The translations under genes were made by a program, and so were the position numbers. The notes beneath the pieces are model-generated. The model was not told the origin of the DNA. It saw only the letters and a list, made by a program, of their open reading frames with translations, and made no database searches. This document shows positions 32,589 through 44,233 of a stretch of 64,000 nucleotides of DNA, piece after piece. The stretch comes from Campanula takesimana (taxonomy: Eukaryota > Streptophyta > Magnoliopsida > Asterales > Campanulaceae), in contig JAOWBW010001127.1 of assembly GCA_026119855.1 (NCBI GenBank), positions 62,001 to 126,000 of the forward strand, written 5' to 3'. Each line of letters opens with the position of its first letter. The first letter of the stretch is position 1.

Positions 32589-33469
32589 ATCTTTAGTTAG
32601 AATGATCTAGTAGTTTCTTTTTTTTTGATTTTGTACAGGTCAGGTCCCGGCCTCGTTGTGGGGGTCCTTTTTGTTATATATACAATGGGATTGTACCCTT
32701 TCTGTCACCTTTGTTCTGGTTGTGGTTTGACTTCATGGCTTGAATTCCTTGCATCCTGCATGACCTTGATTTTTATCTCATTAACACTACCTGTTTCATG
32801 CTGTCGTCTTAAAGTAATGCCGATCGCCTGATCCTTGTTGACATGTCGGCATGGAATGCACATATCTGGTAACCTTTTCGTAATTTAGTCAAACTTGGTG
32901 AAAACCGAGATGCTGCACGTGTGTCAATCTTATGCTGGCAGTCTCGACCCTTCACTATCCTCCAGGCTTTATGATGTCACAAACTTATGACGTCAGTTGT
33001 TTCAGGCGGCGAAGGGCAAGTGATGAGACATTTGCTTTATGGGGAATACATAACCCTTAATTGTAGGTAATGATGGCTTAGGGTGATTACGTGTGTAACC
33101 GCCACTTACCGCGAGATTTTCACGAGATCTCGGGCGAGTTGAGGTTAATTTTTCGGGGTATACCCGAACCGAAAATTCTAAACGGTTGAAATCCCTAAAA
33201 TCCCCCTTTCACCTTTTGATTTTATTTGAACAGTCAGAAAATCTTTTGACTTCAAGACTTACGGCTATTCCACCGGCAGCCCTTGTACGTTGCTTGATTC
33301 CGACGAATTTCAACCAGTGTTTTCGGCAATACTTCTTCTTTTGGTTTGCCCATCCTCTTACGTCGACTTTCATCGATTTTCCAGGTACCCTTCTATTCCC
33401 CCTTTGTGTTTTCGATTTTCCTGTGCCATTTTCCGTCTTAGCTCCGTTTCGCTTCTTCTCTTTACTCAA
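32589..33469 (+). other. spacer between the two antisense genes of the Retand-like element
   Basis: No supported protein gene. The part from 33180 is T/C-rich and probably holds the 5' end of the next antisense gene; an in-frame ATG occurs at 33290, but a start at 33470 gives a more protein-like N-terminus. No convincing TATA box was found. Confidence 0.4.
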
Positions 33470-33750
33470 ATGTCCCTTGATTGTTCATCCTTTGTCCGTC
33501 TGGGTTTCCATAGAACGAACCGTAGGGTTTATCAAAGAACGGATGGGCACTGGCTTTTGTTGGCCCTAAGTGAAATTAGAGAACTCCTTTCAACACATAG
33601 GGCCTTCAATGGCTCTGTAAAATGGCCCGTCAATAGCCGCAGGTTTGATCGCTTAGGGGTGATGAATCCCAACTTAGTGGTCCTATCCTCCCTATCTGAC
33701 CTCCTGACCCACATTTCTTCTTATTATGTTCTGTCTGAGGACGAGGTGTT
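33470..33750 (+). pseudogene. antisense PF04195-like gene, first part (split by copia)
   Basis: Frame from ATG 33470 (MSLDCSSFVRLGF) running to SEDEV at 33748, where the copia element is inserted. The last bases are the duplication GTGTT. The frame resumes at 41443-41447 with the second GTGTT, in the same phase. So one gene on the strand opposite to gag-pol was cut in two by the insertion. The continuation is described at 41448. Confidence 0.75.
33746..33750. repeat. target-site duplication, left copy (copia)
   Basis: GTGTT, identical to 41443-41447. Confidence 0.9.
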
Positions 33751-35080
33751 TGTTGGTGTTGGTGCCCTAGGCACGTTTGTTAAACGTTGTATAAGTTATC
33801 ATTTTATTCATGATGATAAAGAGATAATAAGATTATTATTGTTGCTCATGTTTGCTTATAATAATCTTCGTCCCTAGTACTTGTTAAGCACTAGTATAAA
33901 GGCTAAATGATCATGGGATGATCATGTTAGATTTATGGATACTTGTTTGGAAACAAGGTACTGGACATGACCCGCTTTATGAGATTTATGTCATGGTCTA
34001 TGTTGTACATATATCTCATATTAGTTATATCATTTGAATCCTTAGACATGAAGTTATTATAGTCTTCCACTTGATGAACATTATGTTTGACATATTCAAA
34101 CGCTACCCTTAACCGGGAAGTTATAAAGGGTATGATTGGCATAATCAGATTCATGTAGGGAAGAATAATAAGTTGAGTTGGATTTGCCCCTCTACAGAGA
34201 GATGTCAAGCTTGGGCCTCTCGCAGGAATGATGTTGATGAAATGTTCGGCCGGACTCAAATGAATTGATTGGATCAATGGCATTTGGATTATCAACATAT
34301 TCAGAATCGAGAAAGTATTGAACAAAACAAGTTGACCTATTGACCATGACTTGTGTTCAATGACATCGTGGACAAAGGGATTATGACTTGTACTATAAAG
34401 GATAAACTTTGGGCTACAAAGTTATACTATTTGTGTAGTCATAAAAGGTTTGCTAGAATCTAATTATGACTTACGGGCTTTGACTGGTCAAACCCGTTGG
34501 CAACTTAGTATAATCCTATTGAGTCACACACGCAGAACGGACCATTAAAAGGCTGAAAATAAAAGGGATACGGACCAGGCATCCGTACGGCAGCTAGGCT
34601 GGCGTACGGCTGGCCTGGAGCCGTACGGCCACCGCGCCGTAACTGGTTTAGTTTTAGGAAATTTCTTGTGTAACAAGAAGTCCTAAACCTAAAAGGAATC
34701 AAACTTAACCCTGTATAAATATGTGTATCCGGGTTTGAGAGACCTAGTTGATTATTCAAGCAATCACAAAGCTTTCTTAGAGAAAGAAAAACACACATAT
34801 TAAGAGGGATTAATTATTCCAATTTGAAGAAGGCGTTCTTCAAAGTTTTCAAGCCTAAGGATCTAGCAGTCAAGTTCAAGAAGGAGTTCTTGAATCCGTT
34901 CAAGTGTGGATCACCAATAGAGGATACTTTTCTTAGTATCTTAGTTCGTGTGAAGAATTTGAACTGCAAGGGTTAGTCCTAATTTATCTTATGCTTTATA
35001 AATTATTGTTCTTAATGGATCTAGGCTAGGGTTTCTTCATGCTTAAATTCCGCTTTTCATGATGGTGGCGAAACCCAACA
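33751..35080 (+). repeat. 5' LTR of the copia element
   Basis: 1330 bp, TGTTGG...CCAACA. TATA box at 34714-34721. A cluster of CCGTACGG words lies at 34582-34627, upstream of the TATA box. The segment between two AAAAGG repeats (34547-34552 and 34691-34696) is absent from the 3' LTR. Confidence 0.95.
34714..34721 (+). promoter_or_regulatory. TATA box of the copia LTR
   Basis: TATAAATA in the context CCTGTATAAATATGTGTATC; kept in the 3' LTR as well (CCTGTATAAATATG, near 41075-41090). Confidence 0.65.
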
Positions 35081-35081
35081 G

Positions 35082-35095
35082 TGGTATCAGAGCCC
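35082..35095 (+). promoter_or_regulatory. primer-binding site of the copia element
   Basis: TGGTATCAGAGCCC, one base after the LTR end. This is the standard PBS complementary to the 3' end of initiator tRNA-Met, as in most plant copia elements. Confidence 0.95.
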
Positions 35096-36665
35096 CGTTA
35101 ATGATCAATAATTTAAAAAATTGTCATGCTTTAAAAATTATTTAATTGGATTATTTGATTTGCATGATAATGATAAGATGAATGTGTGATTGATGTTTAT
35201 ATGAGATATAAAAGTTGTATGCATGTTTATGATGGGATTTGTGATTATAATATTGATTGTATTCATATGTATAATCGCATGCTTAGATTGTCAATTTATA
35301 ATTTGATTATGCTTATTGATGATCTTGATCTAATTGATAAATCAAATAAATTGTTTATTGATGTTATTGATTAAGATTGTTTAAATTCGTAATCTGTATA
35401 TTCCTGTTTAGATAATCTGATTATGCATGAAATTGGAATTATGATTGATCGAATTTATAAAATTTTGAAGAATTTGGAGATCTGATTAGAGGCTCCGTAC
35501 GGCGGCACAGAAGGCGTATGCCTGTCTGCAAGCCGTACGGCGCCTGGTCCGATTCCAGAACCTGTTCTGTTTTCTGGTGTTTTCTGGATTTTGTAAAGAG
35601 TTTACAGAATTCAGATCTGAGTTAAATCTCTGTTTCAGATGACTGGTTTATGAAACCGTGTTTCTTGAAAATTGATGTCAATTCAAGAAAGTCCAGAAAA
35701 TTGTGGGACTTAGAATCTATAGGAGTTTAGATTGCTAAGGGTCTACAATAGATTGATGATACATGAAAACCGAGACGAAGAGAAAAGATTCATATGGAAT
35801 TGTGGTTGCATTTGGCTTACGTTACTACGAGGTCATGGAATGCTTAGTTCGGCCATATGGACTATTCTCATGAACTCTTGTATTCATGTAGATTCATGAA
35901 ATTTAGAAACTAAGAAATACTTACTCGGAATTGTGGTTGCATTTGACTTACGTTATTACGAGGTCATGGTATGCTTCATTCGGCTGAGTGAAGTTCTTGA
36001 TTGATTGATAAATTAAACAGGAATTCAGAATTTATCCCATAAACTAGTACAATTAAATCACATTAAAAGGCTTTAGTTAATTAATTAGATTAGTTAACTT
36101 ACATGTGTGATGAACCTTCATGAAAAGTTTTAAGTCCTATATTGCCATGCTATGAGTAAAACACTTGTTAGTACATGGGTGATTTTAATGTGAGTTCGCC
36201 TCCGCGAGGTGCATTAATTTTATTCATGTATGAGCAAGATGAGGTTCATTAATTTAATGTGGGCTCGCCTCCGCGAGGTGCATTAAATTGAATGGTTCCT
36301 ATACGTTTAAAATGGTTGGACTTAATTAGGCGTCAAAACAGTTTTGGGCCTAGGCAAAGATGAGATTTAACATGCTTTTTGAAATTGGATTTCTTAAAGA
36401 ATCTAAGAAAAGGATCTAAGAGTCATATGGGATATGATTGACATGATTATCTACCTAATTAATTTAGTTTTGAGCGGTCCGCCTCCGTGAACTCAAAAGT
36501 TAAATTAAAGTTGGGTCTTAGCCCAATTAAATTATGTTATGCATTGGATGTATATGAAGGTTATATAATTTAGTTTGAGTATTTTTTTTTGAAAATACAA
36601 TTATTTATTTCTTTAATGAAACTGGTAGTTATTAAATTTTGATTTTTTTTGCATAATTGTAGATA
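35096..36665 (+). other. leader of the copia element
   Basis: About 1.6 kb without a supported ORF. It holds a second CCGTACGG cluster at 35495-35540. GAATTGTGGTTGCATTTG is repeated at about 35799 and 35930, and GCTCGCCTCCGCGAGGTGCA-like sequence at about 36192, 36262 and 36478, each with a CCGCG core. Confidence 0.6.
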
Positions 36666-37400
36666 ATGACTACTAACACTCAATCAATTTCGTTGCGATC
36701 GATCCTTGAGAAGGATAAGCTCCAAGAGAATGGTACGAACTTTATGGATTGGATCCGTAGCCTAAGAATTGTTCTTAGGCAAGAAGATAAGTTGTACATT
36801 CTCGATGGGCCACTTCCTGCTGAACCAGAAGCTACTGCCCCTAGGGCAGAAAGAGACCAATTACAAGAAACATCATAATGATTCTAGAGATGTAAGTTGT
36901 CTCATGCTTGCTACTATGTGCTCAAAACTCCAACAAAGTTTGGAACATTTGGAAGCCTATGAGATAGGCGTGGAGTTAAGAGACATGTTTCAAGAGCAAG
37001 CTAGGCAAGCGATGTACAAGACCATTGTTGCATTCACTTCTTGCAAAATGAGTGAAGGGCAACAAGTGAGTCCACACATGCTTAAGATGAAAGGCTACGT
37101 AGAGCATCTTGAGAAACTTGGCAGTCCAATTGGATTGGAGCTAGCCATGGATCTTATTCTTAATTCACTGCTAAAGAGTTATAATCACAAATCACTTTGT
37201 GATGAACTATAACTTGTATGAAATGGATAAGAATCTCTCCGAGTTGCATGATATGCTGAAAACTGCGAAGATGAAGATGATGGAGAAAGGTTCTCCAGTG
37301 CTCATGGTTCATGATAGGAAAAGGGACAAGTGCCAAAGAAAGGTAAGACAAGCGTTGTCAAACCTAAAGGAAATAATTATGGCTAAATAAAATAATAACT
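36666..37400 (+). pseudogene. copia gag (frameshifted)
   Basis: ATG at 36666 directly after the leader; MTTNTQSISLRSILEKDKL, then NFMDWIRSLRIVLRQEDKLY, the usual N-terminus of a plant copia gag (UBN2-like). Frame changes near 36850 and 37190; later pieces include VELRDMFQEQARQAMYKTIV and HMLKMKGYVEHLEKL, and after 37205 LSELHDMLKTAKMKMMEKGS. The copia copy at 21290-21990 shows the same pieces. The zinc knuckle is not recognisable. Confidence 0.8.
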
Positions 37401-37539
37401 CTTATTGATGAAATTTGGTAAAATGGCAATTGGATTGACCATTTAGAATTGTAGTCAAAGTTTTGGACGATCAATAAAAGAGAATGGTAGTGGGACTACC
37501 ACTCGGAATATTTATGTTATAAATTAATATTTCTAAATT

Positions 37540-40245
37540 TAATCATTGGGTATTGGATATCGGATGTGAATCCCACATTTGTAAAATGTGCAATAATTAG
37601 TAAATTGAAAGACTATTTATAGTAAAGGTTGATCTATGAATGGTAATGATGCAAGAGTTGCAACATTGTTCATAGAACACTTGTAAAGTGACTTTACTAA
37701 TATTGTAGGAAATATTATTTTGTTATAAGATAATGAAGGATATTCATTTCTTATTTGGAATAAGAAAGGTGCTTTATTTATTATGATTTACTTCATTGTG
37801 TTATCATATAAATAAATCTTATATCCTAAATCTTGAAGAACAAAGTAATAAAGGCTATAACATAAATAATTGAAATTCTTTATGCACTATTGTTTTGATC
37901 AAATAAATGAGAAATGCATATCTAAAATTCCATGGGACGGAGTTTTAAGTCATATGATTTGGAATCACATGATTTATGCAAATCTCATTTACTTGGACCA
38001 AGACATCTTTTACTATGGATAGTAAAAGGCTAATATCTTACTTGACCTAATACATTTCGATGTATCTGGTGCATTAAGTAGCAATGTTAAAAGAAAAGTT
38101 TGGTTATACTTGGTAAAACTATTCAAAGATTCTGACTCGATCGTGATGATGAATAATTGAACCAATGTTTTGATAGTTATCATTAAGGTTGTGAAATAGT
38201 TTCACAATAAACTCCACTAAGAACACCATTTGGAATGATGTGTCTACATGGAGGCATTGAACCTTATTGGATATGGTTCATAAGATGATAAAATCAAAAT
38301 TGATCTTCCATTATTTGTTTTGGGGTTATGTATTACAAACCGCTATAATTACACTAATTTGAGTTCCATCAAAGGAGGTTAAAAGGTGAAAGAAAACCAG
38401 GTTTGCATTTCATAAAGATTTAAGATGGTGAGACCTTTTGGAAAGGAGCTGTCTGGGACGCACTCACATTTAAATCTAACAAATATATTTTCATGGGATA
38501 TCCTAAGGAAACTTGAGGATAATGTTTTACTCATAAGAAACAAATGGTTTGTTACTTATGATGGTGCTTTTCTTGATAAGTCATTTATCTATAAAAGAAT
38601 CAGTGGGAGTAAAATATATCTCGAATGGTTCGAGACCTAGAAAATATAATTTGACCTAAGATGGAAATTGAACAAGTTTTCACAAGGAGTCGTGAAAAGT
38701 CCGTTCAAGTTATACAAAGTACTTGTAGGATACAATCTATAACAAGAAATATTGGGTATTTCAAAATAGAAAGTACTGAGGTAAAGTTCATTGAAAGATG
38801 ACACGTTTGCCACCTACCGAAGGTACAATGTCCGCTCCTTATTTAGATTAATGACTTGGAGTCATAAAGTCTAAAAGGCAATCCATGTGTAATAATCAAG
38901 TTTGGAACTTGATCATTCTAACCTAAGGTGTAAAATCCAAAGGAGAGGAATGAGTTTTCTTGGAGAAAACTTACATGGGTAGCAAGGAACTTACTAGAAT
39001 TCTCATAGTCATATCTTCATATTTGGAATATGAAATTTGACAAAAGGATGTCAAAACAGTGTTCCTTAACGGGAACTCACTTTAGGATGTATTGGATACA
39101 ACCTAAAAGTTTTGATAGTCAAAGAAAATTCTAATAAAGTATGTAAGTTGCGGAAATCCATTGGATGGATTGAAGCAAGCTTTTAGGAGTGGAAATCTCC
39201 GTTTTGATGAATCAAAGAGTTTTGTTTTATCAAGAACGAAGATGAACCTTGTATACACAAGAAGATTAGTGGGAGCATAGTGCTATTTCTTATTTTATAT
39301 GTGGATGACATATTGCTCATTGGAAACGACATTCCTACACGTCAGTCTGAAAAAACTTTGTTTAGAAAGTGCTTCGCAATGAATGGGTGAAACCGCATAT
39401 GTCCTTGGCATCAAGGAAGCTAATTGGTTAAGCCAGAGTACATACATTGACAAGGTCATTAGAAGATTCTGCAAGGAAAATTCTAAGAGAGGACAGTTGT
39501 TAGTGTTATATGGAGTTTCTCTATGCAAAGACTCAAATGTCCTAAGACAAAAGATGAGCATGAGAGAATGAGTAAGATGCCATTTGCTTCGGCAATTGGA
39601 TCCACCATGCCATGATAAGTACTAAACCGGATATATCTAAATGCTTGGAGCATGATGAGTAGATATCAATCCGACCCCAGTGAGATTCACTGGGTGGCTG
39701 TAAAAGCGATTCTTAAGAACTTTAGAAGGACTAAAGATTCGTTTATGATCTATGGAGGTATGGAAGATGATCTCGGATGCATGCTTCCAAACCGACAAAG
39801 ATAATAGAAAATCGCAATCGGATTTTGTGCATGTGTCGAATACTGGAGCTGTAATTTGGAATGGTTCCAAGCAAAGTACAGTCTAATTCTACAACTAAAT
39901 CTAAGTATATTGCCGCATTGGATGCTGCAAAGGAAAACTGTTTGGATTAAGAAGTTCATTGGTGAACTTGAGATGGTTCCTAGCATTGCTAATCCAATAG
40001 ACCTTATTAGTAATGATAGTGGTGCTATTGCTCAAGCAAAGGAACCAAGGGCACATCCTAAATCCAAACACATACTTAGGCGTTTTCTTATTATTCGAGA
40101 AATCGTTGATAAAAGAGACGTATATATATGCAAAGTACCTAGTAATGATAACATTGCGGACACGCTAACAAAGGGACTTCCACAAGCTAAACATGATGGT
40201 CATGTTAGGCCCATGGGTATTAGATACCTTGGTGATTGGGCCTAG
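37540..40245 (+). pseudogene. copia pol: protease, integrase, RT and RNase H remnants
   Basis: Protease box WVLDIGCESHIC from 37547 (Ile where Thr or Ser is usual in D-T/S-G; shared with the other copy). Integrase core remnants follow at 38050-38110 (LIHFDVSGALSSN) and 38220-38330 (GTP-motif region, LLDMV, FWGYVLQ), then the C-terminal part at 38420-38640 (YIFMGYPKET-like, DGAFLDKSFIYKRISGS). RT box YVDDILLIGND at 39298-39330. RNase H region 39830-40245: SKYIAALDAAKE-like, then HPKSKHILRRF, SNDNIADTLTKGLP. Many stops and frame changes, and RT is shortened. Not functional. Confidence 0.85.
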
Positions 40246-40248
40246 GGC

Positions 40249-40259
40249 AAGTGGGAGAT
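40249..40259 (+). other. polypurine tract of the copia element
   Basis: AAGTGGGAGAT directly before the 3' LTR start, after a GGGCAAGTGGGAG run typical of copia elements. Confidence 0.75.
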
Positions 40260-41442
40260 TGTTGGTGTTGGTGCCCTAGGCACGTTTGTTAAACGTTGTA
40301 TAAGTTATCATTTTATTCATGATGATAAAGAGATAATAAGATTATTATTGTTGCTCATGTTTGCTTATAATAATCTCCATCCCTAGTACTTGTTAAGCAC
40401 TAGTATAAAGGCTAAATGATCATGGGATGATCATGTTAGATTTATGGGTACTTGTTTGGAAACAAGGTACTGGATATGACCCGCTTTATGAGATTTATGT
40501 CATGGTCTATGTCGTACATATATCTCATATTAGTTATATCATTTGAATCCTTAGACATAAAGTTATTATAGTCTTCCACTTGATGAACATTATGTTTGAC
40601 ATATTCAAACGCTACCCTTAACCGGGAAGTTATAAAGGGTATGATTGGCATAATCGGATTCATGTAGGGAAGAATAATAAGTTGAGTTGGATTTGCCCCT
40701 CTACGGAGAGATGTCAAGCTTGGGCCTCTCACAGGAATGATGTTGATGAAATGTTCGGCCGGACTCAAATGAATTGATTGGATCAATGGCATTTGGATTA
40801 TCAGCATATTCGGAATCGAGAAAGTATTGAACAAAACAAGTTGACCTATTGACCATGACTTGTGTTCAATGACATCGTAGACAAAGGGATTATGACTTGT
40901 ACTATAAAGGATAAACTTTAGACAAAGTTATACTATTTGTGTAGTCATAAAAGGTTTACTAGAATCTAATTATGACTTACGGGCTTTGACTGGTCAAACC
41001 CATTGGCAACTTAGTATAATCCTATTAGGTCACACACGCAGAACGGACCATTAAAAGGAATCAAACTTAAGCCTGTATAAATATGTGTATCCGGGTTTGA
41101 GAGACCTAGTTGATTATTCAAGCAATCACAAAGCTTTCTTAGAGAAAGAAAAACACACATATTAAGAGGGATTAATTATTCCAATTTGAAGAAGGTGTTC
41201 TTCAAAGTTTTCAAGCCTAAGGATCTAGCAGTCAAGTTCAAGAAAGAGTTCTTGAATCCGTTCAAGTGTGGATCACCAATAGAGGATACTTTTCTTAGTA
41301 TCTTAGTCCGTGTGAAGAATTTGAACTGCAAGGGTTAGTCCTAATTTATCTTATGCTTTATAAATTATTGTTCTTAATGGATCTAGGCTAGGGTTTCTTC
41401 ATGCTTAAATTCCGCTTTGTATGATGGTGGCGAAACCCAACA
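40260..41442 (+). repeat. 3' LTR of the copia element (144-bp deletion)
   Basis: 1183 bp, same ends as the 5' LTR. The part between the two AAAAGG repeats is missing, which removes the whole CCGTACGG cluster and ends about 17 bases before the TATA box. Confidence 0.95.
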
Positions 41443-41447
41443 GTGTT
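41443..41447. repeat. target-site duplication, right copy (copia)
   Basis: GTGTT, identical to 33746-33750. Confidence 0.9.
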
Positions 41448-42090
41448 CCCCTCGGCTCCAGTGAATGTGGCTTCCACCTTGATATCTGATGCTAACCCCC
41501 TTCTTTCCTCAGCAGCTATGTCGGGGGAGAGCACTTCAGACAGGATAGTAGACCAGTTTGATGCCGAGGTTCTTGAGGGAGGCCGAGGTCATGGTCGCAG
41601 AGATACTAGAAGTGGAAAAACTGTGGCTCCCGCCAGACCGAAACAACCCAAGGCCGGGGACGAGATTATTGAGTATCTTTATGATACTTGTAGGGTCTCC
41701 CGAGAAGATTACGATCTTTTGTACCAGCGTGCTCACCCTCTGAACACTATTGAAGAGAAGGCTTCCTTCTATTTGAACCATACTGAGGTGTCCTTCTTTT
41801 TCAAGCAATTTGAATTAGGGCTTCGCCTACCTCTCGATCCCTTCATCTGTGAGTTTTTAGAGGACTGGCAAGCTGTTTCTGCTATGCTAGGTGCCAATGC
41901 CATTAGGTACCTTACGTCCTTCATTGTCTTAGGTCGAAGCTTGGGTTTTGAACCGTGCCCCTGGGCCTTTTATCAGTTTTTTAAGGGCAGTTTTAATGAG
42001 AACACATGTGTGCTGACCCTAAGAAGTAAGCAAAGGAGGCCCAAAATTATCGCTCCGATATCCAGTTCGGTGAGCAAGGTGTCCGGCTAG
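41448..42090 (+). pseudogene. antisense PF04195-like gene, second part
   Basis: Continues the frame of 33470-33750 on the far side of the copia. It contains AGDEIIEYLYDTCRVSREDY and then FFFKQFELGLRLPLDPFICE, with FLEDWQAVSAMLGANAIRYL after it. This hydrophobic pattern is typical of Pfam PF04195 (putative gypsy-type transposon protein), known from antisense genes of plant Tat elements; its function is unknown. The frame closes at 42090; sequence to about 42400 keeps a decayed continuation (PTSIPRDPETCYKAP, HPNFVFYRDCE) in other frames. The combined first two parts would be about 307 aa before the stop. Confidence 0.75.
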
Positions 42091-43851
42091 AATAATCATA
42101 TCATCAGAGTTGAGAGCCGCCATGGCTGGGAGTTCCCCATCCCGACAAGTATCCCCAGAGACCCAGAAACATGCTATAAAGCCCCTTAGAGCGATGCCTT
42201 AATCAAAATCTTAACAGAGTTTGCTTCGGTTCAGCAGTTGGAATGGTCGGCCCTGGAAATCAACCACGGTTACTACGTTCAGGCTGGTATTATGCTGGGG
42301 CCGTGGGCTGGTGTAGAAGTGATGGCGCCTGTCAACCGAGGTAACAGGTTCCCTGATTGGGTGCTTCATCCCAACTTCGTCTTTTATCGGGACTGCGAGG
42401 TGTGCTAGACCCAGAATGAACGGTGTTTGAGGACTAATAAAGTCGTTGGATTTATACCTTTTAACTTGTGCTCTTACTTCTTGCAGGCTATCTTCATATT
42501 TTAACATTGCTTCTTGTCTCTGTCTAACATATTTGACCATGGAAGAAGAAAGGGAGCTTGCACGTGTGTACTCATCCGACCCTAACAAGCTTTTGAGCAA
42601 ATGAAGGCTGAAATCAAAGAACTCGGGCCGCGCAAAGAGACATACCGATATGGGTGCTCGGCAAGAGGCTTTGTCTGCTAAAGAGGATGGCCCTCTTCCT
42701 ACTATAGATGTGGTCGGTACAGGGGGTCAAACTGAGGAGGCTGCTGGCGAAGGGACCGAGAGGGGTACAAATGCCGAGCCCTTGACCCAGAAAAGGGGCC
42801 GTGATGGAGCGGAAGCTTTTGATGAGCCGCCACCCAAACGTCCTAGCTCCACTACTGCTGGTCCTTACTCCGCCTTTTCTTCTGAGGAAATTGATGTTTT
42901 GATAGCTGACTTTTCAGATGTCCGTCCATTGAAGAGCCTCGATGTTACCGCCAGATCTGGTCCAATGATGAGACTTGGGCGGCCAATTTTGGAACGAGCT
43001 TTTGATGCTGATCTTCTACAAGGATTGGATTCCATGCCGCCCACCTATGCCCATATGGCTGAACGCAAAGGCCTTATTATTGCCGAGGTAATGGGTTGGC
43101 TTGATTGTTTTTTGATTATTCTCGTCTTTGTTGACATTTGGTTTCTTTGTGCAGCTTGCCACCTATCCAAGCATGAGGCAGCGAAATGGTCAGGGGTCAG
43201 CAAGAAGATGGACGACCTAGAGACCAAGGCGGCCACAGCTCGGGATAGGTACGGTCGAGCAGTTGATCTGGCTAATAAAGCTCATGAGGAGACCAAAAAG
43301 GCTTTTGCAGAGAAGAGCAAGGCTATGGAGGCGGCTGCGGTAGAAGTTGAGAGGTTGAAAGAGGCTTTGCGCCAATCGGAGGAAGAAACCGCAAAAGAGA
43401 GGGAGAACGACGCCATTTTAGCTAAGGAGAAAGAGGAGATGGAGATGAGGTTTCATCAGCTGGAGGAGAGTATTCCTGCCAAGGAGAATGAGGCTGTGTT
43501 GAACTTCCAAAGTATCGTGATGCCATCGATTATTAACGAACAAGTGAAAACTACTTATGTCGACGGCTATACACACGCAGCCCTCCAGCTCCATATTGAC
43601 CCCAGGTGGATGTTCCAGTTGAGAAATTGGCTCGCCTTTTGCTGAACGATGCTTATAGTGTCGAGGCCCGTGCTTCTCATTCCATGATCCCCTATTCTGA
43701 GAATACCCTGAGGTTGATTGCCCAAGATGATGAGGCGGAGGAGAGACCGGTCTGGAGTGTTCCCCCATTGGACCCAGATAATTTTCATGCTCTGGTTGAT
43801 CAATTTAAGGAGGAACTCATCCTTGGTGATGAGGAAGACGGAGAGGAGTAG
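42091..43851 (+). pseudogene. antisense gene, C-terminal coiled-coil part (broken, with possible introns)
   Basis: Long frame 42650-43645 with a linker (KRGRDGAEAFDEPPPKRPSS; the KRGR and PKRP groups could be nuclear-import signals), then a coiled coil of about 100 residues (KKMDDLETKAATARDRYGRA; VEVERLKEALRQSEEETAKE; MEMRFHQLEESI). A frame change near 43600 leads into ..FHALVDQFKEELILGDEE, ending at 43851. A GT...AG intron is likely at 43088-43154 (GAG|GTAATG...TTTGTGCAG|CTTGCC): translated through, it gives the odd hydrophobic segment FLIILVFVDIWFLCAA. A second candidate is 42400-42486. An N-terminal PF04195 domain with a C-terminal coiled coil is the usual layout of these proteins. Confidence 0.6.
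43088..43154 (+). other. candidate intron in the antisense gene
   Basis: 67 bp, GTAATGGG...TTTCTTTGTGCAG, T-rich (about half T) between protein-coding sequences. Splicing gives LATYPSMRQRNGQ after IIAE, but a one-base shift is then needed to reach the coiled-coil frame, so either the acceptor differs or there is a later indel. Confidence 0.45.
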
Positions 43852-44233
43852 CAGGCTCTGTGAATTTTATGAAATTTTTATTTGCTGGGGTAGGTCCGAT
43901 GTGACCTAGTACAATTTATTTCTTGTCTGTGAGCCGATTTGGCTTGAAACAATTTGCTTGACTTAGTATTTGTATGCCTGGGCCCAGTGTAGTCTGGGGG
44001 GCGTAAACATCATTATTTTGTTGTTTTAAGTATTTGTAGGCCTCAGTCCAGTGTTTAATTGGGGGGGGGGGCGTAAACACTTGTTTTTGCAGGAATTTGT
44101 CTACCTCGGTTTGAGGTGTAAATTAACCCGCTTTCTTAACTGTTATGTAGTTAAGTGTTATCGCGTCACCTGTTCATGTTACTTTATCTCGGTTTGAGAT
44201 GTATTAACAGTCTAAAATGGCGTGATGTTTTTT
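43852..44233 (+). other. 3' flank of the antisense gene
   Basis: No ORF. It has two related segments ending GGGGGGCGTAAACA (about 43997-44010) and GGGGGGGGGGCGTAAACAC (about 44061-44080), each after an AGTATTTGTA-GGCC block, so a short duplication of about 65 bp. The second has a run of 12 G. Confidence 0.5.

Larger units (their letters stand above)
33751..41442 (+). mobile_element. complete Ty1/copia retrotransposon, degenerate
   Basis: 7.69 kb on the plus strand: 5' LTR 33751-35080, PBS, leader, gag, protease, integrase remnant, RT, RNase H, PPT, 3' LTR 40260-41442, flanked by GTGTT on both sides. LTRs begin TGTTGGTGTTGG and end AACCCAACA. The two LTRs differ by a few dozen bases, mostly G/A and C/T by eye, and by one 144-bp deletion in the 3' copy. 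The coding part is much decayed. It is inserted in the antisense gene of the Retand-like element. A fragment of the same family lies at 21135-22754. Confidence 0.96.

Noticed and set aside
32050..32610. Met/Ser-rich 186-aa frame overlapping the acidic ORF
   Set aside because: Shifted-frame shadow of the Asp/Glu codons (GATGAT read as ATGATG).
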